Source: Paenibacillus sp. RC334
GTDB taxonomy: Bacteria; Bacillota; Bacilli; Paenibacillales; Paenibacillaceae
Assembly (NCBI RefSeq): GCF_030034735.1
Contig: NZ_CP125370.1
Coordinates: 4,030,001 to 4,094,000 of the forward strand
Length of the DNA: 64,000 nucleotides
Direction: 5' to 3'
The notes beneath the pieces were generated by a model, which saw only the letters and a program-made list of their open reading frames with translations, did not search any database and was not told the DNA's origin. Shown here piece after piece: positions 35,316 through 45,861 of the stretch; position 1 is the stretch's first letter; each line of letters opens with the position of its first letter. Position numbers and translations under genes: made by a program.

Positions 35316-37472
35316 TTATCTAATGGCTTTCATATCAATATTATCTTTCAAATGATTTACCTTTACGAAAATTCCTAGGCCAAGTGAATTGACCTCTTCC
35401 ATTGTCTCGTAAGTTTTATCTGCCAAAACACTACCAACATCGCCCCATTCGTCTACCAATAAAATTACACCAAATTCTTTTAAACTTTTTTTAGAAGCAA
35501 AACTTACAACCGTCATTGCAGAATCTGTTCCTCCACTTATCCCCTCTTTAGTACTGACCTTCCTATTACCAATATCGAATTCCATCGTTTCATAATTATA
35601 ATTAATTAATGGAAGTTTCTTAATCTCACTAGATTCATTCACTTCAAAATAGTATTTGCATCTCAATGCCATATATTGATTAAACAAAATTATTACTGCA
35701 TCATGTAATAGAGTTTGTCTAGAAGCCTGAATAACTGACACTTTCTCTTTACCTTCTTTTACATCTTCTATTGCTAAATAATTATAAACAGCTCTTAAAT
35801 CCTGGAGTATTTTAGACATTTCCTTCGTATCTTGAAATTTTTTAGGAAATAGCAAAACATTTTCTCCTATTTTTATTGCCCCTTCTAATTCCTTTTTATA
35901 AGATGTTATTTTCTCGTACAGACTTTTTTTGGTTTCATTTGTAAAATTTAGATCAATTTTATTAAGACATTTTTCTAAATGTTGGAAGAAAATACTTTGT
36001 TCATTTTTTTGGAATTTTTCAAAAATACCCTTTAATTGGTCGTTATCAGAAAAATCATCTACATACTCTAAAAAGCGGATTATCTTTTCAAGATCAATTA
36101 AGTCGCTCGTTATCTCTGAAATTTCTTTATCAATCAAATATTGTTGCTGCTTAATTTCTTCCAATTCATTAATGGAACTAAATAATTTTTCCCCATAAGA
36201 ATCAATTTTGTATTTCAAATCTTGTAACTGTGTGTGAATAGATGAAATATTGTTTATAAACTCCCTGTATGAGTTAATAGAATTTACGCTCATATTCGAA
36301 AAAAATCTGCTAGAAACATTAAAAGGTATAGTCTTTCCTTCTTCTAAATCTGCAGGTATACGATTATACTTACTTATATTAGTATTTATGTTCAATTCAG
36401 CCCATTCAGAATTAAAAAGCGATAATTGCTGTTTTATGTTACTAAGTGAAAACTTCATAGGAAGTGTTGCTGATGCGTTATTAAATAGATCTAATATTTG
36501 TTGAATACTTTTCAATTTTAGTTCTTTTGACCTTTCCGCTTCTTCATATTTTTTTTTAAGTTTTAAAATTTCATTTCTATTTTGAGATGCAACTTCCTTT
36601 ACAGATGTTACAGTGAAATGATTATATAGTTTTGAATTGACTTGCTGTTTTAGAAAATAAATTATTTCAATTGGTATATCAATCTTATCTAAAAAATTAA
36701 TTGCTTTATTAACGTAAACTAAATGACTTGAGGCTTCTGCTTCTGATCTTATTTTATTTTTTTCATTTGAGGAATCTAATGCCTTAGTAACAACATCAGA
36801 CAATTTATTTTCTATTAAACTTAATGTAACTAAGAACTCCTCTCTAATTTCTTTATGAACATTTCCAACAAAATTTCTTCCTTTTGAAATAAATTGAGGG
36901 TCAGCAATATTTAAAGATCCTACATATTCTTTATATATTTTATAGGCCGAATTATACTCATTTTCATTAAGTGCAATTACCTGTTTTTTTCCATTATAAA
37001 TAATAATAATTTCAGTAGGATTCTTAGTAAAACTAAACAAACTTTCAGAATTAGTGATTTCGAGAGAAATAATAGTATCATTAGCACTAAAAAGTTTAGA
37101 AACCAGCTGCCCTACTTTAGTTAAGATTTGATTCGATGAAATCATGTCTATTGCTTCATTAAAGTCGAACCCTAGTATCAAAGCTATCAAAATTAAGGAG
37201 GTAGTTTTAAAGCGTTGATTTGTCCCTGTTACTTCAAATATTTTACCTTTGTTTGCCGAACTTAATGTGACGTCTGCCTTCCCTTCCTCTAATTTTTTTA
37301 TTACGAGACGAAAACTAGATGGTTCTTTTCGTTTTTCAAGTTGCTCTTCTGAAAAATAATCAAATATTTGTGCTATATAACTTTCAGAGATTTCCGAATT
37401 AATAAAATGGTTTTTTACCTCATTTACCAATTCTTTATTTATAAAAACCTCATTGCTAAGCCACGTGTTCAT
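35316..37472 (-). CDS. SMC-like ABC ATPase with coiled coil
   Basis: A 718-aa protein. Near residues 83-91 TGTNQRFKTTS fits a Walker A (GxxxxGK-T/S) except that the last glycine is phenylalanine. Long coiled-coil stretches fill ~200-570. Near the C terminus come an ABC-signature-like EGISGGTDSAMT and a Walker B GVILLVDEWGD, then a switch region. This head/coil/head order is that of SMC/Rad50-type ATPases in Lamassu and ABC-three-component defence systems. It overlaps the propeller gene by 17 bases. The altered Walker A could mean unusual or absent ATP hydrolysis. Start ATG 37472 or TTG 37475, behind GAGAGG. Confidence 0.7.
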   Translation of the reverse strand: MNTWLSNEVFINKELVNEVKNHFINSEISESYIAQIFDYFSEEQLEKRKEPSSFRLVIKKLEEGKADVTLSSANKGKIFEVTGTNQRFKTTSLILIALILGFDFNEAIDMISSNQILTKVGQLVSKLFSANDTIISLEITNSESLFSFTKNPTEIIIIYNGKKQVIALNENEYNSAYKIYKEYVGSLNIADPQFISKGRNFVGNVHKEIREEFLVTLSLIENKLSDVVTKALDSSNEKNKIRSEAEASSHLVYVNKAINFLDKIDIPIEIIYFLKQQVNSKLYNHFTVTSVKEVASQNRNEILKLKKKYEEAERSKELKLKSIQQILDLFNNASATLPMKFSLSNIKQQLSLFNSEWAELNINTNISKYNRIPADLEEGKTIPFNVSSRFFSNMSVNSINSYREFINNISSIHTQLQDLKYKIDSYGEKLFSSINELEEIKQQQYLIDKEISEITSDLIDLEKIIRFLEYVDDFSDNDQLKGIFEKFQKNEQSIFFQHLEKCLNKIDLNFTNETKKSLYEKITSYKKELEGAIKIGENVLLFPKKFQDTKEMSKILQDLRAVYNYLAIEDVKEGKEKVSVIQASRQTLLHDAVIILFNQYMALRCKYYFEVNESSEIKKLPLINYNYETMEFDIGNRKVSTKEGISGGTDSAMTVVSFASKKSLKEFGVILLVDEWGDVGSVLADKTYETMEEVNSLGLGIFVKVNHLKDNIDMKAIR

Positions 37473-39306
37473 CAATGATGACCGCCTCTCGATTTTTTAT
37501 CACATAAATCGTTCTATTAGATGTGATATATAGAGCTCCATAACCACAACTCAGCTTATAGCCGTCACTGTTTTCCATCAGTTCTAATTTACTTGTAGTT
37601 TCTAAAGCATCATCTAAATTCTTTAGAATAAAAAAGTTATTTTCAATTGTAAGTACTGCATACAAACCATTGCATCTTATAATATCCGTAATTGCTTTTC
37701 TTTTTATTTCTGAGAACACTACTTTGTGTGTCGCCTCAGATGCATTAAAGATTATTCTAATAATTCTTTCATTAGAAGCTATTATTAATGTATTAGGTGT
37801 TTCTACAACAATAGGGTTATCATGAATATCTATCATTAAATCATATTTAACAATATCATCAGATTTAACTGATAAATCCCAGCGTAAAATTGAGTGAGAA
37901 GTAATAATAAAGCAAACGTCATTTATACCAAGTACTCTATTAATAGTACTTAATTTAATTTCCTCCACAAAATCAGCCACTCTATTTTTATCTCTTTTAA
38001 AAACTTGTATGCACCCTTCTCCTACAAAAACAAAGAACGAATTAAAAACTAAGACATCTGTATAACTTTCTTTTTTATACTTTTCTGGTATCACAAAAGA
38101 AAACGAAGAATTATCATTTAAGAAAAATAACCTTCCCATATTTGTTAGTCCTATTATTTCTTTATCTTTTGGCTTCAAAGAGACAACTTCTTCTCCTTCT
38201 CCAATTAAAAATTCTGTCTGCAATAAATCTCCTTTAATATTGTACAAAGATATTTCATCATTTGTTGCAATCCCTATAGAATTTTCCACAAATATAGGTC
38301 CTAAGAGTACGTTCCCTATATTATTTAGTTTTCGTTGAAGTCCAGATTCTAAGTTTATAACAACAAGGTTTCTTTCTGTAGATAGAATACATCCATATTC
38401 TTTTCCAATTATTAATTGTGATTTTATGTACTCTCCCTCCTTTAATATTTCTGGTGAGCGTACATCTTCACTTAGTGCATAAGAACTGTTAACGGAATTA
38501 GTTGCATCGTAATATGGGCTGGTCCATAAAGAAGCCATTTTTTCTTGTACAAAACTAGCTTCCGAATTAATCTGATTAACGAATGGCTTTAACCGGGATT
38601 CAAAATTATTATTGATAAGTCTCATATTTTTCACATCAAAAGTTAAAATACAAATTCTTAAATTTATTATTTCTTTTAATATACCCCTATTAAAGAACGC
38701 ACTTAATTCTAATAAAAGCTTCTTATTGAAACAACTCACTATGGATTTGACAACATAAAAATTAAACTCACTTGTCCCAATATCCACATTAATGGATTCC
38801 AAAGTCGACAACAAATAAGTACTTGTAACATATTTATTTTCCAATACAAGACTTAGTAGTTTCAACTTTTGATTATTATCAACTTTAGTAAATAAATTAT
38901 ATAATTCTTGCTCCGCCCCATACGTTGAGAGAGACGTCTCACATAATAAGTTGGTCACTTTAGTTAGATGGTCTAATGATAAATCAGATGTCTCGTCAAA
39001 AATACTTGATAAAAAAACTGAAATTAAATTATTAGAAACCGGTATCTGTAGAGATTGACTAGGTAAAAAAACATGTTCGTAATATTTACACAAGTCAATG
39101 GTGTTATCAAATGGAATACTTTTAAAAATTTGTTTGTAATTTTTTCGATGAAACTGTGAAAATAATATAAGAAAGCAGTAATGCTCAATTTCAAATTTAA
39201 TTAGGCTACATCTTTGTATCAATTGAATAGTCACCATTTCATTGGGGTATTCCTCAAATCCTTGCTCTTTTTTCACTTTATAAAAAGTATTTATTGAATC
39301 AAGCAA
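37456..39306 (-). CDS. Beta-propeller protein of the SIR2 operon
   Basis: A 616-aa protein. The first ~260 residues are helical; from ~290 to the end, repeating 35-45-residue units of short strands (for example CILSTERNLVVINLESG and GIATNDEISLYNIKGDL) indicate a WD40/PQQ-like beta-propeller. No signal peptide is present. It could be the sensor or scaffold that recognises phage protein. The start is uncertain: TTG 39306 gives a gap of 8 bases to the SIR2 stop, but the ribosome site is weak. I know of no described defence operon with this exact partner. Confidence 0.6.
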   Translation of the reverse strand: MLDSINTFYKVKKEQGFEEYPNEMVTIQLIQRCSLIKFEIEHYCFLILFSQFHRKNYKQIFKSIPFDNTIDLCKYYEHVFLPSQSLQIPVSNNLISVFLSSIFDETSDLSLDHLTKVTNLLCETSLSTYGAEQELYNLFTKVDNNQKLKLLSLVLENKYVTSTYLLSTLESINVDIGTSEFNFYVVKSIVSCFNKKLLLELSAFFNRGILKEIINLRICILTFDVKNMRLINNNFESRLKPFVNQINSEASFVQEKMASLWTSPYYDATNSVNSSYALSEDVRSPEILKEGEYIKSQLIIGKEYGCILSTERNLVVINLESGLQRKLNNIGNVLLGPIFVENSIGIATNDEISLYNIKGDLLQTEFLIGEGEEVVSLKPKDKEIIGLTNMGRLFFLNDNSSFSFVIPEKYKKESYTDVLVFNSFFVFVGEGCIQVFKRDKNRVADFVEEIKLSTINRVLGINDVCFIITSHSILRWDLSVKSDDIVKYDLMIDIHDNPIVVETPNTLIIASNERIIRIIFNASEATHKVVFSEIKRKAITDIIRCNGLYAVLTIENNFFILKNLDDALETTSKLELMENSDGYKLSCGYGALYITSNRTIYVIKNREAVIIDEHVA

Positions 39307-39314
39307 ATACCCAT

Positions 39315-40154
39315 TTATCTGATCATCTTTGTTTTTTTTTCATATTCTGCAATCAAGTTTGCTAAAAATTCTTCACTTGTCATTGGAACATGCCGAACAT
39401 TTATTTTTTCGCTCAAATATTTCATTCTATTCTCATTAATTCCTTCCAATGGAACAACAAGATAATGTTTCAGAAAAGAATTAACATCATTCAGTTTACG
39501 TATGTTAAATAATATATCCATTAAATCCTGATCTTCCATACTGAATCCTATGAATACACAAGAATTGTCACGAAAAATTGAATACAAAGTTTTCATGAGA
39601 TTTTCATCTGACTTAACATTATAGTAATCTTCCGATGTAAGTACAAAATGATTTTCAGATGTAATGCAACCATGTATTTTATAAAGGTGTTTTTGTGAGG
39701 TATAACTTTCTCCTTTACGCCATACCTCTAGATCTTTTTCATATTCTTGCTTATAACAATTTTCTAGTAAATTGTCATAATTCACAGTAAAAACTAATTC
39801 TTTTAAATCACCCAAATCATGCATTAATCTAGCTAAATACCTATGGCTTTCTTGTACTACAAGTCTGGATTTAAGATACTCCTTTACTTCTTGGATCAGT
39901 GCTTGCTTTCCAAACACAACCTCATAATATTCTGCTGTACGCTGAAGATTTTCAATATTTTTCATTTGAAGCTTGTCGCCTAAAAATTTTGATACTTCCC
40001 ATCCGCTTCCCAATCCTTTAGCAGCTGGATTATAAGTATCCCTCATAGAAAACCCAGCACCAAGTATAAATACCACACCTGTACCAGTTCTATTCTTCTT
40101 ATTTAAAAGTAGCTTTGCAATTTGTTGTATATCAAGTGTAGTTATTAATTCCAT
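39315..40154 (-). CDS. SIR2-family NADase, first gene of operon
   Basis: A 279-aa SIR2_2-type protein. NAD-binding GAGFS starts at residue 32, the FTVNYDNLLE block carries N125-Y126-D127, catalytic H161 is in KIHGC, and a late FIGFSMEDQDLMDIL block matches the GxSxxD motif. In bacterial defence, SIR2 effectors drain NAD+ to stop infection (Thoeris, DSR, SIR2-HerA, Lamassu-Sir2). Here SIR2 stands alone and opens a compact operon with a propeller, an SMC-like ATPase and a winged-helix-like protein. ATG 40154 follows AAGGA. Base composition is much AT-richer than the flanking elements, suggesting transfer. Confidence 0.85.
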   Translation of the reverse strand: MELITTLDIQQIAKLLLNKKNRTGTGVVFILGAGFSMRDTYNPAAKGLGSGWEVSKFLGDKLQMKNIENLQRTAEYYEVVFGKQALIQEVKEYLKSRLVVQESHRYLARLMHDLGDLKELVFTVNYDNLLENCYKQEYEKDLEVWRKGESYTSQKHLYKIHGCITSENHFVLTSEDYYNVKSDENLMKTLYSIFRDNSCVFIGFSMEDQDLMDILFNIRKLNDVNSFLKHYLVVPLEGINENRMKYLSEKINVRHVPMTSEEFLANLIAEYEKKTKMIR

Positions 40155-40224
40155 TTGATCACCGTTTCCTTTTTTATGGCCAAAATAATTAAATTATGAT
40201 AAACTCTTAATAAGGATGTGAGAG

Positions 40225-41040
40225 ATGAGTGAAACGAAAAAAAACAGGAGAAGCCTCTAAGGTCCCCTTTAAGATTCCCGGGTTCCAAAAGCAAAGTGTT
40301 AAAAAAAATTCGAAAAATACCTTGCTGTTGAACATACTGAGTATCGCGAGCCCTTTGTTGGAGGAGGGGCTATTTTTTTTGGGAAGCAAATTGCCAAATA
40401 TAATTGGCTAAATGATAAAGATGTTAATATAAAAAGCTTTCTGAAAACTGTCAGAGACAATCCTAACTATCTGTGTGAAATGGTTCGTAAAATAAAGCCA
40501 AGCGTGGAGCTATGGCAGTATTATAGAACACAAGAAATTAGTAATAGCGATTTAATTCGAGCTTTCAGATTTCTATTCTTTAATAGGACAAACTATTCAG
40601 GTATTTACAACGCCAATCCTATAGGTGGACTTAAACAACTATCTGATTGGAAAATTGATTGCAGATGGAATGCTGATATGCTTTGCAAAAGAATTTTAGA
40701 ATGTTCAAAAAAATTGAAAAATGTCAATATAACCTCCTTAGATTTCAGTGATGTGATTACTGCGCCTGGAGAAAATGTCCTTTTGATGGTGGATCCCCCA
40801 TACTATGAGAAGGGTAGTAGATTATATCCTGTTAGTATGTCTCCTAATGAACATCAGCATCTTGCAGAATTATTAAGAGATACCAATCATAATTTTTTTC
40901 TAACAATTGATGATTGCCCAGAAGTTAGGGAGATGTACAACTGGGCAAATTTTATTCCGCAAAATTGGTACTATACTGTAAACTCCAAAAAGAAAGATAA
41001 CGTAGGTAAAGAATTATTCATCACTAATATTAATATTTAA
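40225..41040 (+). pseudogene. Dam-type (D12) adenine methyltransferase, frameshifted
   Basis: A D12-class N6-adenine methyltransferase that would be ~270 aa. Motif FVGGGAIFFG and catalytic DPPYYEKGS are present, as is FFNRTNYSGIYN. Three +1 insertions within ~100 bases break the start: an A8 tract near 40236, GGG near 40281, and A5 near 40314. Removing one base at each restores MSETKKTGEASKVPFKIPGS and onward in frame. The 3' 560 bases are intact. All three lie in homopolymers, so real decay or sequencing error are both possible. It diverges from the SIR2 gene across 70 bases. Confidence 0.82.
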
Positions 41041-41698
41041 AAAAAATTGGTTTCTTTCCTTATTACTCAAACTAAAAAACAATATAACTAGGTTTATATA
41101 CCTAATATTATATTGTCTTTTAGTTAGTAATAAAAGCCAAAATTTATTAGTGCTGCTTAACTCCACTAAATATACTCTTTACTTCATAGTAAAAATCTTT
41201 ATTAAAGTTAACAATTCAAACACTTTTACCAACTTTTCTTATATAACAAGTTCAATGAGAATAGCCCTAAGAGGGAGCTTTATCAATTGCAAAAGCCTGT
41301 ATCCCGAAATGTCTTCTCAGCCTTGGCTAATTCATCAAAAGTGTAAGTTCTGAGATAAGGTTAAATTATAAACTTTATTTCCATGCCCAGCTTCAGATGA
41401 AATAGTGACCACGTAAGTACCAAATCATTTAGGTTGACCGCATTGACTTTCCCGTTAACGGTGTTGGTCACAAATGGCTCCTTGCTGGACAGATGTTGCC
41501 GGGATGTCTTTAAAAATACATCAGCATAAAAAAAGCAAGGTATGTTCGTTATACGAATGTATATTCTGCGAGGTGTACACTTTTCTCTACAAATACAAAT
41601 TCTGTGCAAGCAATGTGCTGAATTCCCGCATAGCGTACAGCCTTTGCGACATTCTCGTTTTAAAGCACACAAAGTGTGCCTTGTGTATGTAAAATAAA
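41041..41698. other. Non-coding junction before second element
   Basis: About 660 AT-rich bases without a gene I can support. Short open frames on both strands lack ribosome sites and family motifs. Homology to the left border of copy 1 begins near 41675. Confidence 0.5.
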
Positions 41699-41748
41699 AT
41701 ATGTTCCCGCACTCAACCCTAAACCCTTTTTTGAATGCAGGAACATAT
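41699..41748. repeat. Border hairpin of phage-like element, copy 2
   Basis: The same ATATGTTCC/GGAACATAT palindrome as at 9058, with a slightly different loop. It lies about 25 bases inside the point where similarity between the two elements starts. The following 41749-42291 is the conserved non-coding toxin leader. Confidence 0.5.
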
Positions 41749-42291
41749 TCAAGTTGCTCTTAAGCCCTCGTACATCAATGCTTCTCATCTCGATATATTA
41801 CTACCACGCACTCCACATGTGTCGAGACCACGAAAGGGATATATTCCTTTTTATTATATATATTACCTATAATATCAAAAGCCACTCCTTCTCACAACAC
41901 CACCTTTTCCCAGATGATGCCTGTTCCCCCTTCACTTCTGTCGATCCTACTAATTCCATATGAACCTGTATTTAATTTACCCGAATCCATAATCACAATT
42001 AAATCAGCTCAGTTTCTGACTTTGAAAGACAATTGCTCAAAATTACTTTCAGCTTTCCCTCCTCCCATATCTCCTGCTTCCAGATATACACATTGAAAAT
42101 AACCCAACGAATGGGGCATTCTGTAAACTAAATCTCTCTTTTAACCGATAAATACATATGCTGGACTGTTATTTAAATATCACCTCTCGTAACTTTGTAC
42201 CCAACAAACTCAGTGATACATATGGGTCTTAAAATGCTGCACTTTACTTTTGTAATCAGCCATCACATCTAGAAAGGAGTTATGAACTCAC

Positions 42292-45200
42292 TTGAGCCTA
42301 TTATCAGATGGGATCGGGTATGAAAGCCTACGCTTTTATGGTCCCTTTCAGCCGCAACACATCGATCAACTTCAAATCACACGTACCATTAATGATCATA
42401 CCTTTTTACATATCCGTGGTATGCTCTCCGAAGAACAGGGAGCCGCATGCATCGGACAAAATATGGAGCAAGAACCGATTGTGATTCGTCAGTTGGATGA
42501 TCAAGGACAATCGCTAAGAAGACTGTTCCACGGGATCGTTACGCAAATGTCCGTACATTGTATACGTGGAGTATACACCTTTGAATTGGAGGCTGCTTCC
42601 CATTCCTATCAAATGGATATCAAGCTAAAAAAACGTTCCTATCAGGATATTCACCGTACCTATGATGATCTGGTCACCTCGATGGTTCGTAAATATGAGT
42701 ATGGAGACGCCATTGATACCGTAACTAATTATGCCAAACTGGATACTTTTGTTTTACAATATGAAGAGACGGATTGGGCGTTTTTAAAGCGTCTTGCTTC
42801 TCGCTTTGGCTCCGTACTTGTGCCAGAGGTAACCGCAGCCTCGCCCAAGGTTTTCTTCGGGATGCCGGAAGGCAAACAGCACAAAGTGGAACGAGATGTA
42901 TTTTATCGGGTACGAAAAACGTTTCATGAGCTGGATGCGGAAAAGCCCGGAGAACAACGTGCTGGCTCGTATGTCACCTATACAATTGAAAGTTTGCAAT
43001 ATTATGCGCTGGGTGACCTCATCACGTTACCCATTGGACAAGGTAAAGAATTGGTCGTGGTTCGGGCAGTGACACGGTTAGAGGATGGCTTACTGCGTAC
43101 CCGTTATGATCTCCAAGCGGAACAGAATATTCGCTATGCCCGGTATGAAAACGATCAGGCCACCGGGATTTCACTCACGGGAACGGTGCTGAAGGTACAA
43201 CAGGATTTCGTACAACTTCAACTGGACATCGACCCGAAGCAAGATCCTGCCAAAGCCTGCTGGTTTCCCGTGGCGACTCGATATGTCGCAGAAGAACACA
43301 GTGGATGGTACGATATGCCTGAAATCGGGGAACAGGTTGAACTGTATCTGCCTACACACCGCGAACAGGATGCCTATGTAACGGATTCGCTACGACAACA
43401 ACGCCACACAAATGGACAGCCGAATGTGAAGGTATGGCAACATGTGCAAGGTAGCGGCGTAGAAATGTCTGAGCAAGAACTGACCCTGTCCACCTCGGAT
43501 GGATTTTCAATTACACTAAATGAAGATGGTGGAATTACCGTTAGCAGTCTGGGGAATGTGCAGATTCAGGGTGGTCACGTGAAGCTCGATGCAGGTGAGG
43601 AACTGTCGCTGGAAGCTGGAACGGCGCTTCATCTAAAAGGTGGAGAAAGCAGCATGGTGCTGGATGGTGAGACGGATACCAAAGCCCCGGTAATTTATCA
43701 GGAAGGTACGGTGAAAGCTCCTGTTTTCGTGGCTGACCTCCCTCCTGTGCCTGAGCCACCATTGATGAGTATAAAAGCATATGAAGCAGCCCAATCAGCA
43801 GCAAAGGATTCATCTAGCAGCCAAGCCCCTACTCCTAAAGCAAAAATCACGACTCCAGCAGCACTTCAACAGGCGAATGCCTTGATGGGGACGATATCCA
43901 AAATGTTAGGTTCCATTCCCGTAGTTGGAAACATAGCCAGTGTGATGTTGAATACGGTGGGTGGGCCAGCAGGTAAAGTAGCAGCAACGGTGTTACAAGC
44001 AACTGGAGCCATCCCTATTCGTAGTAAAGGAACGCCAACGGTTGGAGGCAGTAAAGAAACGGGGTTGCACCCGCTCAAACACTTGGCTGGTTTAGCCATG
44101 CAGGGGTTGATTAGTGAGTATGAGCATGAGCGAGCGAGACAAGCCTACTATAGCAAGTGGATTTTAGGAAAAGCATATACGAGTGCACGTCATGTAGCTA
44201 ATTCCGGTGGCCCATTAGAGCTGATTCAGAACCTGCTGAAAGAGTCGAATGCTATGGCTCATGCCTATCAGCAGATTCCTAAAAGTGTTCGAGATAAAAT
44301 GCTCAGAGATTATACGGAAAAACAACGCCTTCAGGCAGCGCAAACACAGAAACATGAGAATTCAAAACTTGCACTATGGAGAGAAAGAAAAACTAAGGAG
44401 TATACTTCATATTGGAATCAAACTGATTATTTTACAGCCAACTGGTGGCAGGATGAAGGTAAGCTAAAGCAAGCTGAGCAAGCACTACGCACTGAAATTA
44501 CAATGCAGCGCAAACTATCACTGTATGATATTAAAGACCCCAATAAAATGGCTGCCATCCAGCGCATCGTCAACACAAAGCGAACACAAGTATGGGATGA
44601 AGGAACCCTAAATGCCATAGAAAATGGATTAGTAGCTATGGGGGTAGACTCAACAAATGCTATTGAGTTGGACAAAGAGAAAATGGATGCACTCATTGCT
44701 CGATACAATCAGGGCTTCATCGGACAAAAATCCGGAGATTACATGGAGAGGACAGGCCTAAGCGATTTAATTGAGGAAACAACCTATGGGGTTGTAGGAG
44801 CTCGTATCGGTATGGGGACTGCTGGAAGGCCCAGCCAACCACCTATTGTAGAGAATCCGCCTGTAAAACCCAACCCAAAAGGTGGCCCAGGTGTAAACAA
44901 GCCGATTGATGAATTCAATGATTCGCCGATTTATAATGGGGCAAATTCAAGTAGACCTAAGGAGACGCCTAAATTAACGAGTTCGAGTAAATCTACTGAA
45001 GGTGGGACAAAAGCTGTTAATACTCCATCTGAGTTTGCTAACCAAAATCTTCTTGATGATCATTTTTCTAAACATGGAGGAGAATTTAAAGGTGTTTATA
45101 ATAATGCAGATGATTATCTTCGAGGGGCTAAAGATGTACTAACCGGGGGAACGAAGGTTAAATATGAGTACAAATTGAAAAATGGGACTGTCGAAACACG

Positions 45201-45372
45201 GACAGGATATGTTAAGTATATGGGGAACACAAAAAAAGGTGAACTTAAATTTGAGTTTGTAGGAACGAACAATGATGGAAAAATCACTACTTACCATGTC
45301 AAGCGTGGGGAAGATTTGTGGAAATTGTTAAACGGAAATAAACACGATAAAACTATTAATCCAATACCATAG
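42292..45372 (+). CDS. VgrG-like spike with BECR-like toxin tip
   Basis: A 1026-aa paralogue of the 9651 gene. It is nearly identical through the gp27/gp5-like spike, the beta-helix and the helical pre-toxin region up to about residue 900 (SRPKETPK). Beyond that the last ~120 residues are unrelated to copy 1: LLDDHFSKHGGEFKGVYNNA, then RTGYVKYMGNTKKGEL and TTYHVKRGEDLWKLLNG. The layout (H-x-x-K-H-x-x-E-F, late H) resembles BECR-fold RNase toxins, a tentative call. TTG start and AGAAAGGAG leader as in copy 1. The immunity gene follows 15 bases downstream. Confidence 0.83.
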   Translation: MSLLSDGIGYESLRFYGPFQPQHIDQLQITRTINDHTFLHIRGMLSEEQGAACIGQNMEQEPIVIRQLDDQGQSLRRLFHGIVTQMSVHCIRGVYTFELEAASHSYQMDIKLKKRSYQDIHRTYDDLVTSMVRKYEYGDAIDTVTNYAKLDTFVLQYEETDWAFLKRLASRFGSVLVPEVTAASPKVFFGMPEGKQHKVERDVFYRVRKTFHELDAEKPGEQRAGSYVTYTIESLQYYALGDLITLPIGQGKELVVVRAVTRLEDGLLRTRYDLQAEQNIRYARYENDQATGISLTGTVLKVQQDFVQLQLDIDPKQDPAKACWFPVATRYVAEEHSGWYDMPEIGEQVELYLPTHREQDAYVTDSLRQQRHTNGQPNVKVWQHVQGSGVEMSEQELTLSTSDGFSITLNEDGGITVSSLGNVQIQGGHVKLDAGEELSLEAGTALHLKGGESSMVLDGETDTKAPVIYQEGTVKAPVFVADLPPVPEPPLMSIKAYEAAQSAAKDSSSSQAPTPKAKITTPAALQQANALMGTISKMLGSIPVVGNIASVMLNTVGGPAGKVAATVLQATGAIPIRSKGTPTVGGSKETGLHPLKHLAGLAMQGLISEYEHERARQAYYSKWILGKAYTSARHVANSGGPLELIQNLLKESNAMAHAYQQIPKSVRDKMLRDYTEKQRLQAAQTQKHENSKLALWRERKTKEYTSYWNQTDYFTANWWQDEGKLKQAEQALRTEITMQRKLSLYDIKDPNKMAAIQRIVNTKRTQVWDEGTLNAIENGLVAMGVDSTNAIELDKEKMDALIARYNQGFIGQKSGDYMERTGLSDLIEETTYGVVGARIGMGTAGRPSQPPIVENPPVKPNPKGGPGVNKPIDEFNDSPIYNGANSSRPKETPKLTSSSKSTEGGTKAVNTPSEFANQNLLDDHFSKHGGEFKGVYNNADDYLRGAKDVLTGGTKVKYEYKLKNGTVETRTGYVKYMGNTKKGELKFEFVGTNNDGKITTYHVKRGEDLWKLLNGNKHDKTINPIP

Positions 45373-45387
45373 AACAGAGGGATGCTT

Positions 45388-45774
45388 ATGAAATACAATG
45401 CATTGGTAAAAGCCATAGATTCTAATATTGAGGAAGAGGTTAGAGTTGAAATAAACGGGATAGAGTTTACAGGATTTGTAGATTGTTTCCCTTATCAAAT
45501 TAATACAGGTAGTTACTATCCTGTGGAAATTGGCATAACTGTATTAGACGATTTGGAATTAAAGGAGATTAATGAATCGGTTCAAGAGATAGAACAGATA
45601 GGCAATGGTTTTGGATATTTTATTCGTGGAGAGCTGGATGGAAATTGTTGTTTGAATTCCGTCATGATATTTCAAGATGATTGGTTTCTGGAATACAGTT
45701 ATTTAGGAGGTAAATATGTAGAAATTATGGTCGATAGGATAAGCATAGAATTCCTAGAAGAAGAATTGAATTAA
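45388..45774 (+). CDS. Putative immunity protein for second toxin
   Basis: A 128-aa acidic protein (from ATG 45388, AGAGGG site) that does not resemble Imm7. It has no family I recognise. Its place directly after the toxin tip, its size and its acidic charge fit an immunity protein that neutralises a basic RNase. A terminator follows at 45862. Confidence 0.65.
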   Translation: MKYNALVKAIDSNIEEEVRVEINGIEFTGFVDCFPYQINTGSYYPVEIGITVLDDLELKEINESVQEIEQIGNGFGYFIRGELDGNCCLNSVMIFQDDWFLEYSYLGGKYVEIMVDRISIEFLEEELN

Positions 45775-45861
45775 GGTAACAGCAAGAATATTATTATAGG
45801 GTTTAACTTATCAAAAAGATCATCCAATGCAACCAACAAACCAAACACTCGATAAACTTTA

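Noticed and set aside
41361..41672. Minus-strand cysteine-containing frame at the junction
   Set aside because: No ribosome site, no family motif, not conserved in copy 1.
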